Position numbers and translations under genes: made by a program | Part shown: positions 22,050 through 32,836 of the stretch, one piece after another | Layout: each line of letters starts with the position of its first letter | Position numbering within the stretch: the first letter of the stretch is position 1 | The notes under the pieces: generated by a model | What the model saw: the letters and a program-made list of their open reading frames with translations, nothing else | What the model was told of the DNA's origin: nothing | Database searches by the model: none | From: Thereva unica | Taxonomy: Eukaryota > Arthropoda > Insecta > Diptera > Therevidae | NCBI GenBank assembly: GCA_949987705.1 | Contig: OX465281.1 | Span: 238,349,143-238,413,142 of the forward strand | Direction: 5' to 3' | Length of the DNA stretch: 64,000 nucleotides

Positions 22050-23577
22050 CAATAATAATAATAATAATAATAATTTATTTAACATTGTACGAAAGAACAT
22101 AATTCTTACAACCGTACAAACAAAATATTAATTGGGTGACTGAGACAAAATGAATATAGCATACTACAAACTAAAAAAACAAATAATATTAACAAAATAC
22201 AAAAAATAACGTTAAAAAAAAAGTGAAAAAACGAAGAAAAATGAAAAGAAGTTACAAGATGAAGTTTGAAAAATAATATTAACAAAATATAAAAAATAAT
22301 ATTTTAATAATAAAAAAAAAATGGCAAGAAAAGAAGATAAATGAAAAGAAGGTTCAAAAAGTGAGTGACCCTACAAATTGTTATTTGTTAGATGTTCCTT
22401 CAAGAGCCTGTTGAATAATCCCCAAGAGAACGCGTTCCGCACATAAACGGGTAGTTTGTTCCACATCCGAGCAATTTTGAACAAGTAAGAGCGTTCACCA
22501 TATACTGTTCGTATACGAGGCACCAAAAGTGTGCTAGATTGTCTGCTTAGTTGCAAGAAGTTAAGTTTTTGAAATAAATATCCAGGGCATCTGCTGTGTA
22601 TAAGTTTAAAAGTGAATTTTAATCGGTGGTATTTTAGGTAGTTTTCAAACGTCATACCTAGCAGAATGGGAGCATAGTGCGTGAGATGATCAAAACGACG
22701 CAATTTAAAGACAAAACGAAGGGTATCATTGAACGCGACTTTTATTTTTCTTGAACAGACAGCATCAAGTTTTGAAAAAATTAGGCTTCCGTACGTGAAA
22801 TGGGGCATTACCAGGGCCTTCGCCAGTCGTATACGTAAAGCAAGAGGCAATAGATTAGAGGATACCCAAAGTTGGCGAAGGCAGGCATACCTTACGAAGG
22901 ACACTTCTGGTTAGGTTACAGCAACTGAATTTACAGTCGAGCTCGACTCCCAGATTTCTTACAGAGTCAACATAGGGTAAAACATTACCATTAATTTTGA
23001 TTGGGAACAGATTTTCAATGTCAATAGGAGTTTTGCTGACGACAAGGCAGGACGACTTGGTAGGGTTCAGCAGTAATTTGTACTGAACTGACCATTCAGT
23101 CACGCGTTTCAGATCACTGTTTAGCTGAACAGTACAATCCTCGATAAGTTCAAGAGGTTTGCTTAAATAGATCTGCACATCATCAGCATAGATGTATGGA
23201 ACAATGTTTGACTACATTTGGAAGGTCTTTTATATAAAGGCTGAAAAGCAAGGGGCCCAGGATAGAGCCTTGAGGTACTCCACAATGAAGAAGCGCTGGT
23301 TCGGAGAAAGATTCTTGTGCCTTAACAATATGAGAGCGCTCCTGGAGATAGCTTTCAAAAAGTTTGACTGCAGTAGGGCCGAGTCCAAAATTTCTGCCTA
23401 GTTTTTCAAGTAACATCATATGGTCAACTGAGTCAAATGCTTTTGAGAAATCGAGTAGAACTAAGATTGCAATTTTATTGTTATCAAGTGACTCAAGAAT
23501 ATCAGTTGAAACTTTTAAGAGTGCTGTTTCGCAGCTGTGCCCAGACCTGAAACCAGATTGCCATATTGCCATATAGA
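22050..23577 (-). mobile_element. CR1/Kiri-like non-LTR retrotransposon, 5' truncated
   Basis: The minus strand encodes three RT pieces in order. At 23572-23183: QSGFRSGHSCETALLKVSTD, DFSKAFDSVDH, GVPQGSILGPLLF. At 23178-22860: YADDVQIYLSKPLELIEDCT and NPTKSSCLVVS. At 22904-22371: the post-palm and C-terminal region, RMWNKLPVYVRNAFS.

Single-base shifts separate the pieces (near 23185 and 22900). One separates the YADD box from upstream motifs, so the enzyme is dead but recent. The 3' UTR is A+T-rich and ends in a (TTA)n run at 22052-22075, the short microsatellite tail typical of the CR1 group. Confidence 0.85.
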
Positions 23578-25360
23578 GAGAAGCACACGCACGACAAAAT
23601 CATCTACGTTATATGGAACGAAAAATATATTTTTAACTGAGTAGTTCTACGAGTTCATCTACACAACAAAACATCAATGATATAAATGCTATAACTCCTG
23701 CGCGTCTACTTAGACACATTAACCTGGCTTATCAATGTTGTAGGTTGTTGTAAAATTTGACTGCTACAATTACAGCGACTGCTCCACCAAAGTTTGCGGT
23801 GTCCTGATTCGAAGGCAATGGGTCCCCTGCAATAAAAGACTAGCCCGCTCAACACACTTCCGCAGCATACAGCACTCCTTCCGGAGCACTACATAGTTTA
23901 TGAATTCATTTATTGTTATAACTACTCAACCGTGAATGAGTCGGTATTTTCGAGCTCTTATAATATTCAAGACTTCATGGCGCACCTCCCCTTTTAACAC
24001 CAGTGGCGCAATTACTTCATTAATTAATTAATTACGGTGTCCAGTTCCTTTCCTTTAATAACATTATACCTTATTTTTACCACCCTTAGAAAATAAAATT
24101 TCCATGTATGTAATGATGTATTTAACTAATTAAAGTCATCCTTTGTACAAATTACAAGTTCACCATTCCGTAATCTGTAACTTAATAGTAGTTCCAGGCA
24201 CATACTTTATGTTTAAAATAACCACATTCCAGCAAATACATTCTAGACATTTTGATTTTTATTTCCATTTTAAAATAATAGCTTTCTCGCAGTAATAATT
24301 AGCTTGAGTTCCACAGTACTCGTGCGATAATTACTGGAATCTACATGTTTCAGAGCCTTAATCACAACTTTTATATCTACAATCTCATTTTACTCGTACA
24401 CTCTGTATAATTAGGTCCTCCCTTCATAAGATGGGCAATGTTTGCCAAATAATAAAATCCCCCTAGTAGTGACATACCTTACTAATTTGCCCTTGGGCAT
24501 CAAACAACTTACTCTCTTCCGTATTCACGGCCATTGGTCGACATCTCTCTGTCATTGCTTTTTAGTGTATTAAAATTACATGCTACCCCAACCTGCCGTA
24601 TGCTAACTAATTACGGAGAACAACAATAACGTTCACTAGGTATGAAATTAATCTGGCTACAAATAGAATAAATCCGTCCATGGCGTATTAGCTGGGTACA
24701 CAATATGCGTGTAAATGAGCCCATTTCAAACAATGGTCCGTAATTAAGGAAACACGGCACGCCTCTCCAGAATCAATCACTGCCGTCTTCTACCTAGGCT
24801 GCAGAGCAGTTAATAGGTCACGGGGATTAAGCTCCATCTTCCCGTTTGCTCCTGGCAATATTGGTCCATATCTTGTGTGGCCTGTACCCACAGATTAGCT
24901 AAGGCACACTTCAACTTGGTATAACGTGTACTTTACACGATCTACATAATTTTACCATTCTCAGGTGGCAGGAGTTTGTTATCTCAATACTGTGTAGTAA
25001 GGATGAAACATACTGGATGTGGTTTCAATAGCATTTTCATGAATTGTGGTTTCTATTCAATTTCAAAGTAGTATTTAATGCGACGAAGTCGAATATCGAT
25101 TGTTCATGTGGTCATTCTAGGGGCATGGTTGGATTAAGCCTTAATCTTATTATGTAAATCAAAGCTCCTCTCTAAGGTGTAATATTTCATATACCCTGAT
25201 AACAATGGCTTATTAAATTCCCTTGTGTTGTTAAGGAATATTTTCAATCTAAAAGAGGGAAGTTTAGCTTCACCTGTATCTTGTATGTTGTATGTATAGT
25301 TTGTAAACAAATCTTGCAACTTGATTTTGACCCAATTTCATGTAATTTCAATTTCAAGGT
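23578..25360. other. unassigned sequence
   Basis: No convincing gene, RNA or repeat recognised between the CR1-like element and the THAP-like exon. Confidence 0.4.
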
Positions 25361-25437
25361 TTGTGGAAATAAAATTAAAAACATTAATAACGCCAGAATA
25401 TGCTCTAATCACTTCGTGGAGGAAGATTATAATCTAC

Positions 25438-25451
25438 GAGATGATTTTTAA
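25438..25451. repeat. 14-bp target-site duplication, left copy (RTE 1)
   Basis: GAGATGATTTTTAA here is repeated exactly at 28564-28577, immediately outside the RTE element. This defines the insertion boundaries. Confidence 0.9.
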
Positions 25452-25596
25452 GGGGGGGTCAAATCGTACCGTCACCTCCTCGCTGGTGCCTCCTGGATAA
25501 CCAACTAACGACGGACGTACCCAGTGCCTGGGGGTATAGCTGGGCCACCCTATCCGTTGGGGTATAATTCACGGATCCGGCCCTCCAGGTCGGGGG

Positions 25597-26694
25597 TTGG
25601 GCGAAAGGTTGACAACCTCTCCTCAGAAAACAACTCTTGTTATGGAATCGAGAAATCGGCCTCGGAACAGTCAGGATTTACGGCAAAGACCTCAGCAACG
25701 TCCCAGGACTAATGATTTTAGGAAAAACGATATTAAGTTTGCAACATGGAATGTAAGAACATTATATAGACCCGGAGCAATGGCAGAAATGATAGATGAG
25801 CTAAGACGATACAGAATACTCATCGCAGAACTACAAGAACTAAGGTGGACTGGTAGAGGAGTCCTAGAACGAAAAGACGCTACGATATTCTACAGTGGTA
25901 ATAATGACTCCAGAAGAAACTTTGGGGTAGGTTTCTGTGTACTTAAACCTCTAATCAACAACGTAATAGACTTCAACCCGCTTAACGATCGGATCGCAAC
26001 CTTAAGAATCAAATCCAGATTTCATAATATAACATTCATCACCGTGCACGCGCCTACAGAAGAAAAACCAGAACAAGAAAAAGATGACTATGACCAAATC
26101 CCTTCTTACGACATGAAAATCGTATTAGGGGACTTTAATGCTAAAATAGGTAAGGAACCATATTATTACCCTTACGCTGGCAAGTTCTCGTTGCACGAGG
26201 ATTCAAACGATAACGGGAACAGAATGGCCGAATTTGCTATCGCAAGAAGTTTGTCAATAGCTAGCACCTGGTTTAACCATAAGAATATACACAAAAGGAC
26301 ATGGACATCACCAGATGGCAGGAACCATAACCAAATTGACCATGTTCTAGTTGACACTAGGCATGGAAGCAGCATACTGGATGTAAGAAGTTTCCGAGGA
26401 GCGAATGCAGACACCGATCACTATCTAGTTGTTGGGAAAATGAGGACGAAAAAACTAGCGACAATTAATAGAAGAAACAATGATAGACAAATAAAGTGGA
26501 ATATAGAAAAATTAAGAAATGTAGAATCAAAACAACAGTATGAAATTATGTTAACAGAAAAGCTTGAGCAAATAACAAGGAGTCTGGAAATGGAAACTGA
26601 TCTGAACCTGATGTGGAACTCTATAAAAGAAAAAATTATAGAAACAAACAACTGTGTATTAGGCACACAAAACCACGAAAGAAGGAGACATTGA
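25597..26694 (+). CDS. RTE endonuclease domain (365 codons)
   Basis: This is an apurinic/apyrimidinic-type endonuclease that nicks target DNA to prime reverse transcription. Visible motifs, in order: FATWNVRTLYRPGAM (residues about 50-65), LQELRW (catalytic Glu region), NFGVGFCV, VHAPTEE, VLGDFNAKIG (D..N), NQIDHVLVD, and TDHYLVVGKM (the terminal DH pair). Core catalytic residues look intact. The frame closes at a stop before the RT, which begins in another frame after about 200 bp of shifted coding. The first ATG is used for lack of better evidence. In the family, endonuclease and RT form one polyprotein, so this is a truncated product. Confidence 0.85.
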   Translation: MGERLTTSPQKTTLVMESRNRPRNSQDLRQRPQQRPRTNDFRKNDIKFATWNVRTLYRPGAMAEMIDELRRYRILIAELQELRWTGRGVLERKDATIFYSGNNDSRRNFGVGFCVLKPLINNVIDFNPLNDRIATLRIKSRFHNITFITVHAPTEEKPEQEKDDYDQIPSYDMKIVLGDFNAKIGKEPYYYPYAGKFSLHEDSNDNGNRMAEFAIARSLSIASTWFNHKNIHKRTWTSPDGRNHNQIDHVLVDTRHGSSILDVRSFRGANADTDHYLVVGKMRTKKLATINRRNNDRQIKWNIEKLRNVESKQQYEIMLTEKLEQITRSLEMETDLNLMWNSIKEKIIETNNCVLGTQNHERRRH

Positions 26695-26894
26695 TTTGAT
26701 AATCAATGCAAGAGCAGCATTGAAATAAAAAACCATGCAAGACAGGTGTACCTAACAAGAATGACTAGAGGAAACCATGAGAAATATGTAGCAGCACGAA
26801 GAGACACGAATAAGTTATTAAGGAAGAAAAACGTGATTTCTTCAGAATTAGAATAAGTGCGATCAAGCAAAGCTACAGTAATAAAGACACTAGA

Positions 26895-27845
26895 AGTTTC
26901 TACAAAGAGGTCAACATGATTAAGAAAGGATACAAACCCACCTGCACCATGGTAAGAAGAGAAGATGGTACTATAGCTAGTAGTATCGATGACATACTTG
27001 AGGTGTGGGAGAAATACTTTAGAGACTTCTTCAAAGAGAATATAAGCCTAACACAGGGAGCAGCGGAAAACCGTAATACAGATGACCCAGAAAACGATAC
27101 GCCAGATCCTACAATGGAGGAAGTTGAAAATGCCATAGCGAAACTGAAAAATCACAAAGTTCCAGGTCCAGATGGCATACCCACGGAAATCTCAAAAAAT
27201 GGTGGGGAGAAGTTATGCCAGGCCTTACATAGTCTAATCATAAAACTATGGAGAAGCAGCAAGATGCCAGAAGAATGGCTTTTAGGCACAATAGTCCCAG
27301 TCCATAAAAAAGGTGAATTGATGAGCTGCAAAAACTACAGGCCAATATCTCTTCTGAACACAGCTTACAAAGTGTTTTCACATATTTTATTTAATAGACT
27401 GAAACCACATTTGGAAGATAAAGTAGGTGATTACCAAGCAGGATTTATAACGAACAGACCAGATTTTCATAATGAGACAAATACTTGAAAAATGCTGGGA
27501 AGAAAACATTGATATACATCTTCTTTTTATAGACTATAGAAATGCTTACGATCTGCTAAATAAAAGAGAGTTGTGGAATAAGATGAGTGAAATGGGTTTC
27601 CCCAGAAAATAAATAGATCGTTGCAGGATGACGACCAAAAATTGTGAAACACAAGTGAGAATACGAGGTTGTAACTCAACCAATTTTCCTCAAGAATCGG
27701 GTCTGCGACAAGGAGATGCAATCTCACCAATACTTTTTAACATTGCTCTCGAAGCAATAATGAGAGAAACACAGCATAATGGAGCAAATAGCATCTTCAC
27801 AAGGAACATCCAGAAAGCTCAGCAAAGTTCAATCTACGAGTAAAT
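26895..27845 (+). pseudogene. RTE reverse transcriptase, frameshifted and lacking the YADD box
   Basis: RT motifs occur in order: KNHKVPGPDGIPTEI, WLLGTIVPVHKKGE, KNYRPISLLNTAYK, YQAGFITNRP. After a frameshift near 27465 come LLFIDYRNAYDLL, a stop at about 27610, and SGLRQGDAISPILFNIALEA. The reading then jumps from IFTRNIQKAQ to VNDTKTKYMIVS. The catalytic YADD and its surroundings are deleted (junction near 27835). Enzymatic activity is impossible. Confidence 0.85.
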
Positions 27846-27863
27846 GACACAAAAACAAAATAT

Positions 27864-28538
27864 ATGATCGTATCAAAACAAGGACATCGGCTAGGACGAA
27901 GTATCAGCCTTGGCGATCATATTGTGGAAATTGTAGAAAACTTTATCTACTTAGGGACAATGCTTACTGCACAAAACCATATAAAGGACGACATCCATAG
28001 ACGCATCGTAGCCGCAAATAAAACCTATTTCGCACTAGTCCCGGTCTTTAAAAACAAAGAAATTTCAAGACAATGCAAAATCAGACTATACAAAACGTTA
28101 ATCCGCCCAGTTCTATGCTATGGGTCTGAGGCTTGGACATTGACCCAACAAACAGAAAACCAGCTTAAAATCTTCGAAAGGAAGATCTTAAGAAGAATAT
28201 TTGGTGCTGTAAGGGTTAACCAAAACGAATGGCGCATTAGGACAAATGAGGAACTTCAACAAATGTATGACGAAATAAACATATCTACATACATAAGATT
28301 GAACAGACTGCGATGGCTTGGACACGTTCTACGGGCTCCAGAAGAAAGAATGCTAGCCAGGATTTTTAATGGAAGACCATCTGGAAGAAGAAGAGTAGGA
28401 CGACCAAGAAATAGGTGGATGGATGACGTGCTAGAAGATATACGAAAACTTCGTATATCAAACTGGAGAGAGCTAGCAAGACGTAGAGAAGACTGGAAGA
28501 GGAGACTTCAAGAGGCCCGAGTCCTGCAAGGACTGTAG
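27864..28538 (+). CDS. RTE ORF C-terminal region
   Basis: This open frame is the C-terminal third of the RTE polyprotein. Motifs: IYLGTMLTAQNHIKDDIHRR, KTLIRPVLCYGSEAW, FERKILRRIFGAV, and the RTE-typical end RLRWLGHVLRAPEERM ... GRPRNRWMDDVLEDI. It follows directly on the internal deletion that removed YADD, and ends 6 bp before the 3' UTR with its AAG tail. It is not expected to be expressed alone. Confidence 0.85.
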   Translation: MIVSKQGHRLGRSISLGDHIVEIVENFIYLGTMLTAQNHIKDDIHRRIVAANKTYFALVPVFKNKEISRQCKIRLYKTLIRPVLCYGSEAWTLTQQTENQLKIFERKILRRIFGAVRVNQNEWRIRTNEELQQMYDEINISTYIRLNRLRWLGHVLRAPEERMLARIFNGRPSGRRRVGRPRNRWMDDVLEDIRKLRISNWRELARRREDWKRRLQEARVLQGL

Positions 28539-28879
28539 CGCCATTTAAGAAGAAGAAGAAGAAGAGATGATTTTTAAATACTGACATTATGTGAAAAAAA
28601 ACTAAAGACAGACGCTCCTTACAAAAATGTGATTTCTTGCAGCAAACCTTCTGCAAGGGGAGATCGGATGTGTAAGAGGAGCCAAAAGAAATTTGCGCAT
28701 GAAGCTATTGTAGAATATAAAGAGTAAGCTTATGCAAATGCTTTTATTTGTTGTTGAATTCAAACCCTCTTGGCAGTGGATGCTTCAAATAACAATAATA
28801 GTTTGACGACTGAAGAATCCGATAACACCGCAGATGTTGCTACACAGACTTTAAAGAGTTGCATTTTCTTCCTGACAGC

Positions 28880-29462
28880 TTCTTGAGAAGGTTAATGGAA
28901 GCTATTTTATAGGGGCTTTTTCGAACTTTTTTAAAGGTGGCCCAAGTCATACCAACCCTTTCCATTCCAGGAAGGAAAGCGGCGATCGTGTCTTTCCTAG
29001 CCAGTTCATCAGCTTTACAGTTTCCCTATATATTTCGGTGATCAGGCACCCATATGAAGACGGAACTGAACTGCTGCATCATTCAGAGATATAGTTCTAC
29101 AGCTGTTAGTGCAAGAGCGCAGGGCCTTCAGAGCCGCCTGTCTATCCCAGAAGGTGTAAACAGCTCGGTTCTTGTCAGTTTGCTGGTTGATTTACAGAAC
29201 AGCCTCATGTATGGCTAAAACCTCCGTATACACTGAAGTTATCGGATAGTCGGAAGGAAACGTCAGTCCCAACCTTCGGTGAAAGGATTCCTCCTGCTAC
29301 TCGACCCTCAAGTTTGTAGCTATCAGTGAAGAAGCTTATGGCATCCTGAATACTATGTAGTCTTTGCTCAAAACCAAAATTAAAAACCCCCTTTGTCGAA
29401 AACGAGCAAAGATAGCCCTCCACCCTTTGCGTTTTCGTCGATAATTGTTTGTCTACTGTCAA
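28880..29462 (-). pseudogene. R1/LOA-type RNase H fragment
   Basis: Minus-strand reading gives AISFFTDSYKLEGRVAGGIL (normally FTDGSKL.GRVG.G.) and SPKVGTDVSFRLSD. After a shift it gives TEVLAIHEAVL, INQQTDKNRAVYTFWDRQAA and LKALRS. These are the D-E-D blocks of a retrotransposon RNase H. TDGS has become TDSY. No flanking RT. Confidence 0.65.
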
Positions 29463-29550
29463 ACATTAACCAATGGGACGGGTCACACTGTATTTAAGTA
29501 TATGACGATTGCTCCCTCGGAATTTTTTTTGGGCCCTAAGCTATAGTTGA

Positions 29551-29737
29551 ACTCCGCCGTCGCCTGGTCCCAAGTCCAGGGTGTGAAAGGAGGAGGGTTG
29601 TCGACCTGCCGAATTGATCATAAAAACTAGGCAAGAAACCGCATTTTTCAAAGCGGCACCGACAGCAGTGTATCCGTTGCGGGGACGTCCCGCTCGGACC
29701 GCCAGCTAACGGATCAAAGAAGAAGAAGAAGAAGAAG
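29551..29737 (+). mobile_element. 187-bp SINE-like element with AAG tail
   Basis: AAGCTATAGTTGA at 29538-29550 is exactly duplicated at 29738-29750. Between them is a GC-rich non-coding body (GTCGACCTGCCGAATTG, AAACCGCATTTTTCAAAGCG) ending in (AAG)n at 29716-29737. The same type of tail ends the RTE elements in this window. A related copy lies inverted at 31345-31475. Confidence 0.75.
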
Positions 29738-29822
29738 AAGCTATAGTTGATGCAGCTTATACGTAAATCCTGCACTGCCTGTTTCGCCCCATCCAAGATT
29801 TTTTTAGGACAAGGTCTAATCT

Positions 29823-29935
29823 ACCTCTGTAACAAATTTTATCAAAATCGGTTCAGCAGTTTAGACGTGAAAGCGTAACAGAGAGACTGACAGACAGACA
29901 GAGTTACTTTCGCATTTATAATACTAGTAAGCGAA
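29823..29935 (+). repeat. fragment of a common insect dispersed repeat
   Basis: TCAAAATCGGTTCAGCAGTT, then TTAGACGTGAAAGCGTAACA and ACAGACAGACAGAGTTACTT, then a TTTATAATACTAGTAAG end. A diverged relative ends near 46445 (CAGACTGACAGACCGTCAGA). I recognise the style from other insect genomes but cannot assign the superfamily. Confidence 0.5.
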
Positions 29936-31059
29936 CGCAGCCCCCATCTTTCTGAGCGTTTTGACGTTCCATATTCCGTTGCCAGCGTCGTTGCCGTTGA
30001 GTCTGTCTGAGGCATGACATGAGGATTCGAAATAAGTGGGTTTTACGGTGTTAGGCTGTACTCTGCCGTCCGACCCCTAAACTTTTGGACCAGTCGAGGT
30101 TTGCTTTAGGACGCGAAATACTTGACTAGACTAACCAGGGGTCACCCAATAAAAATTCAACATCTTCAAGGAGATGAAGGTAGAATTGTTGATAGCATGG
30201 CTGTAAATTTTGGATCGTATTAAGAGTTGACGCTACTCGTTACTTATCTCTTTGAGGTAACGACACCAAAGGTGCTTGAGGCCGTTGCCACCACTTCACC
30301 CCCATTTAATTATCAGCAACTATAAATAGTATCATCACTGCCCAAGCACAATTGGCGATTAGCTGACTGAGTCCAACCTTTTTTTCCCTTTAAATTGTCA
30401 TTATAAATTACTACGAATTAATTTTAATTTTTTCGACCTCTTAACCTAACCCTACTGTATATTTACCCAGAGCCATAATTAATTATAATTATCCGCAAAA
30501 TGATTTGCGTAGCCGTTGCGGGTGTGTAAATTATGCACCACGAGGGTAGAGCAAATTTAATTTTAAACCAGGGTTGTTTTGCTAGAGGAATCTTTTTTTT
30601 TGTGTGTGTGTTTATATGAATTAAAGTTTATTTATCATAGGTGGATTTTTTTTTAGTAATTTGTTTGTTCATGTTATTTAATGTAAGTAAAAAGTATGGA
30701 GAATGGCAAATTAAATTTCTCTTCCATATTCTGATTTATTATGAATTTATCGCAGTTCATGTAGAATGAAAATATGTATTCAGATCTCATAACAGAACAT
30801 ATTATGTAAATATCAACGAGTTTTGCTTCATATAATTTAAGTTCGTGCAGAAAAGATAATATGTAGATATTAAATTAACAATGGTATATCAAATAATTTT
30901 TTTTTTTGGTTATCGATTCTACGACTACCCGAATATTATGCAGCATATTCACTGGTCTAGTTGTGAGTCGTCTACGATTTGTAACATGTTTGCATCTTTC
31001 TTTCACCAACCTTTTAGTTTACTGCCTAATGACAATAATTTTTATGACAACTCCTAACC

Positions 31060-31340
31060 GAGAGGCTCATAGTTTATCTCTCTCAATAGCCAGTGACAAT
31101 ATCGTTAAACATATTAACGAGCTCCCATTCGACTTCACTTCCGGCCCGGACGGTGTCCCTCCTGCTGTCCTTAAGTCCTGTGTGTTCTCTACTTTGTGGA
31201 AAAATTCGTTAATAATCCTTATTCATAAAAGAGGGAGCAAAAATAAAATATCAAATTATAGACCAGTTGCAAAGCTGTCTGTCCTAACGAAACTTATTGA
31301 ATCAATCATTTATTCTGCAACCGCGCTTATCTGCAAAAAA
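31060..31340 (+). pseudogene. Jockey-type RT fragment
   Basis: An RT N-terminal piece: INELPFDFTSGPDGVPPAVL, then LIILIHKRGSKNKISNYRPV and AKLSVLTKLIESII. It stops at an A-run where another repeat begins. The related full-order copy is at 62-63.8 kb. Confidence 0.7.
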
Positions 31341-31344
31341 AAAA

Positions 31345-31475
31345 AAAAAACAACAGAAATCAGGACGTCCCGCAACAGATATGCTGCTGTCTGTGCCGCT
31401 TTAAAAAAATGCGGTTTCTTCTCCTAGTTTCTTCGATTTCTAGATTCCGGTCAATTCGGGAGGTCGACCACACTA
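31345..31475 (-). repeat. inverted, diverged copy of the 29.55-kb SINE-like element
   Basis: The reverse complement matches the 29.59-29.70 kb body: GTCGACCTCCCGAATTGACC, GAAACCGCATTTTTTTAAAG, then CGGCACAGACAGCAG. It lacks the AAG tail and adjoins an A-run. Confidence 0.6.
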
Positions 31476-31639
31476 CATTTTTTACTAAGTAAAAACTAGA
31501 ACTAATCCTAACCTAATCATTAAAACTAAATTACAAGCTAATCTAGTCCAAGGTTTTCAGGGTGATTACGCAATAGGCTTCTACACCGTGCAACCGATCT
31601 TAATGAAATTTTAACAATGTGCTATTTACCTATTGGAGG

Positions 31640-32115
31640 GGCAAACGGCTAACAAAGACCTCGGAAGGTGGTGGCACCCGATTTGTCACAGATTGACTGC
31701 ACACAAACACCTAGCAGATCTGTTAGCAAGTCCTAATCCCACCGCTCCGTGGTGGGGTACTTCTTCGGAAGAAGCTAACGAATCAACACCACTTCAGCCA
31801 AAATTACTTGCCCTCTTACGATATCAGGAGGACTACTGAGAGACAAGACCTCTCAGTTATAGAATAGTATTGACCGGACACTGTCGGATGGGGATGTATT
31901 CGACCCGCTTAGGTTTCTAGACCTACGATTTCTGCAGAAGTTGTAAGAATCTGAACGAGTAGGAAGGTGTACAACACTTTCTTTGTCACTGCCCAGCCCT
32001 AAGCAGAACGAAACTAACCTCTTTTGGTGAAGCCTCTAAAGTACGCTTGAAATCTCGAAGATTGGGATGCCATAAAGATAATTGGTTGAGCTGTACACCA
32101 ACAGCTTATCCATAT
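31640..32115 (+). pseudogene. R1/LOA-type C-terminal tail with zinc knuckle
   Basis: Reading across shifts gives VLTGHCRMGMYSTRLG, then DFCRSCKNLNE and EGVQHFLCHCPALSRTKL. LTGH, CRSC and HFLC.CPAL are the hallmark tail after RNase H in R1/LOA retrotransposons. Isolated fragment with stops. Confidence 0.7.
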
Positions 32116-32126
32116 CTAACCTAACC

Positions 32127-32360
32127 GGGGGGGGGGCTCGGTAGTCTAGGGATAAGGCGCCTGACTGCTATCCCAGAGGTCCCGGGTTCGAATCCCGGCC
32201 AGCCCCGCGGTCCTTCGCCTTTTCCACTTTCCCACCTACATAACTTTCCTTCTTTCTTCTTCCCTCTTTACATTCCTGATTCCTCGTGTCATAGCCTTCC
32301 TTAGCCCTTCCCCGCTCCACCAAAGCGCATGTCATCGGTTGGTTGATGAGACTCAACTCG
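32127..32360 (+). mobile_element. tRNA-derived SINE, copy 1
   Basis: The head resembles a tRNA: A-box TAGTCTAGGG near 32142, perfect B-box GGTTCGAATCC at 32185-32195, and complementary ends (GGGGCT / AGCCCC). The anticodon arm does not fold cleanly. The body is about 160 bp, pyrimidine-rich, and ends ATGAGACTCAACTCG. Two more copies exist inverted at 49223-49451 and 51970-52198 with a better A-box (TAGTCTAGTGG). Confidence 0.8.
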
Positions 32361-32836
32361 TTTCAGGAGGCATAACACTCCACCGAGTTGTTTCTCGATA
32401 CCCCGATGTCATAGTCGCGATAGTAATGGTTGGGAGTAGGTGGACTGAAAAATATCGCGGGAAGGTTATGGCGGCTCCTTCCTCCCCGACTAGAGCTGCT
32501 GTTCGACATTGCACTCTATACGAAGAAAATAGATTGTCAACAGTATAAAGGGCCTTTCCTGAGAGTCTAGTCTTTCACAACAAAAAAACCTATAATGGTT
32601 GCTAAAAAAATTTGTATGGACCTTATTCATGGGACATTCGACAACCATTCTTTTGTATAAAGTGCCCCATATCTCAAATAACCTTGTCTAAATCCGGCCC
32701 TGGAAATAGGGGATGGAAGTTCATATGATTTTGCACATATGTATAGTTCGTGTGACATTGCGATCCGACCATTTTGTATGAAAACTAAGATGGCGGTTCC
32801 AAGATGGTAGCCGACTTTTGCAATTGTGTGTGATAC

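Larger units (their letters stand above)
25452..28563 (+). mobile_element. RTE-clade retrotransposon, about 3.1 kb, with 14-bp target duplication and AAG tail
   Basis: The element starts with a G-run and a GC-rich 5' leader, carries one long degraded ORF (endonuclease then RT), and ends in (AAG)n at 28545-28563. Flanking GAGATGATTTTTAA is duplicated exactly. It inserted into a THAP-like coding fragment. Close relatives in the window are at 34.2-36.8 kb (minus), 42.3-44.3 kb (minus) and, more distantly, 3.7-9.0 kb (plus). Confidence 0.92.
25362..28730 (+). pseudogene. THAP-domain-like coding fragment, split by an RTE insertion
   Basis: Plus-strand codons at 25362-25451 read KNINNARICSNHFVEEDYNL. 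Removing the RTE element and one copy of its 14-bp duplication lets reading continue at 28578 with an in-frame TAA, then CEKKLKTDAPYKNVI.

The CxxHF in ICSNHF followed by a hydrophobic/charged stretch and LKxDA is the second half of a THAP (C2CH) zinc finger, found in host DNA-binding proteins and in P-element-type transposases. The N-terminal cysteine pair would lie on an earlier exon that I cannot find adjacent. The internal stop and the insertion make it a pseudogene. It may be a relic of the same transposon type seen at 32.84 kb. Confidence 0.5.

Noticed and set aside
23183..23576. Plus-strand frames 23192-23401 and 23364-23576
   Set aside because: They are antisense to the CR1-like RT motifs, which are clearly on the minus strand.
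32133..32206. Functional tRNA gene
   Set aside because: A and B boxes are good but the anticodon arm does not fold, and the same head plus body recurs at 49.2 and 52.0 kb, so it is a SINE.
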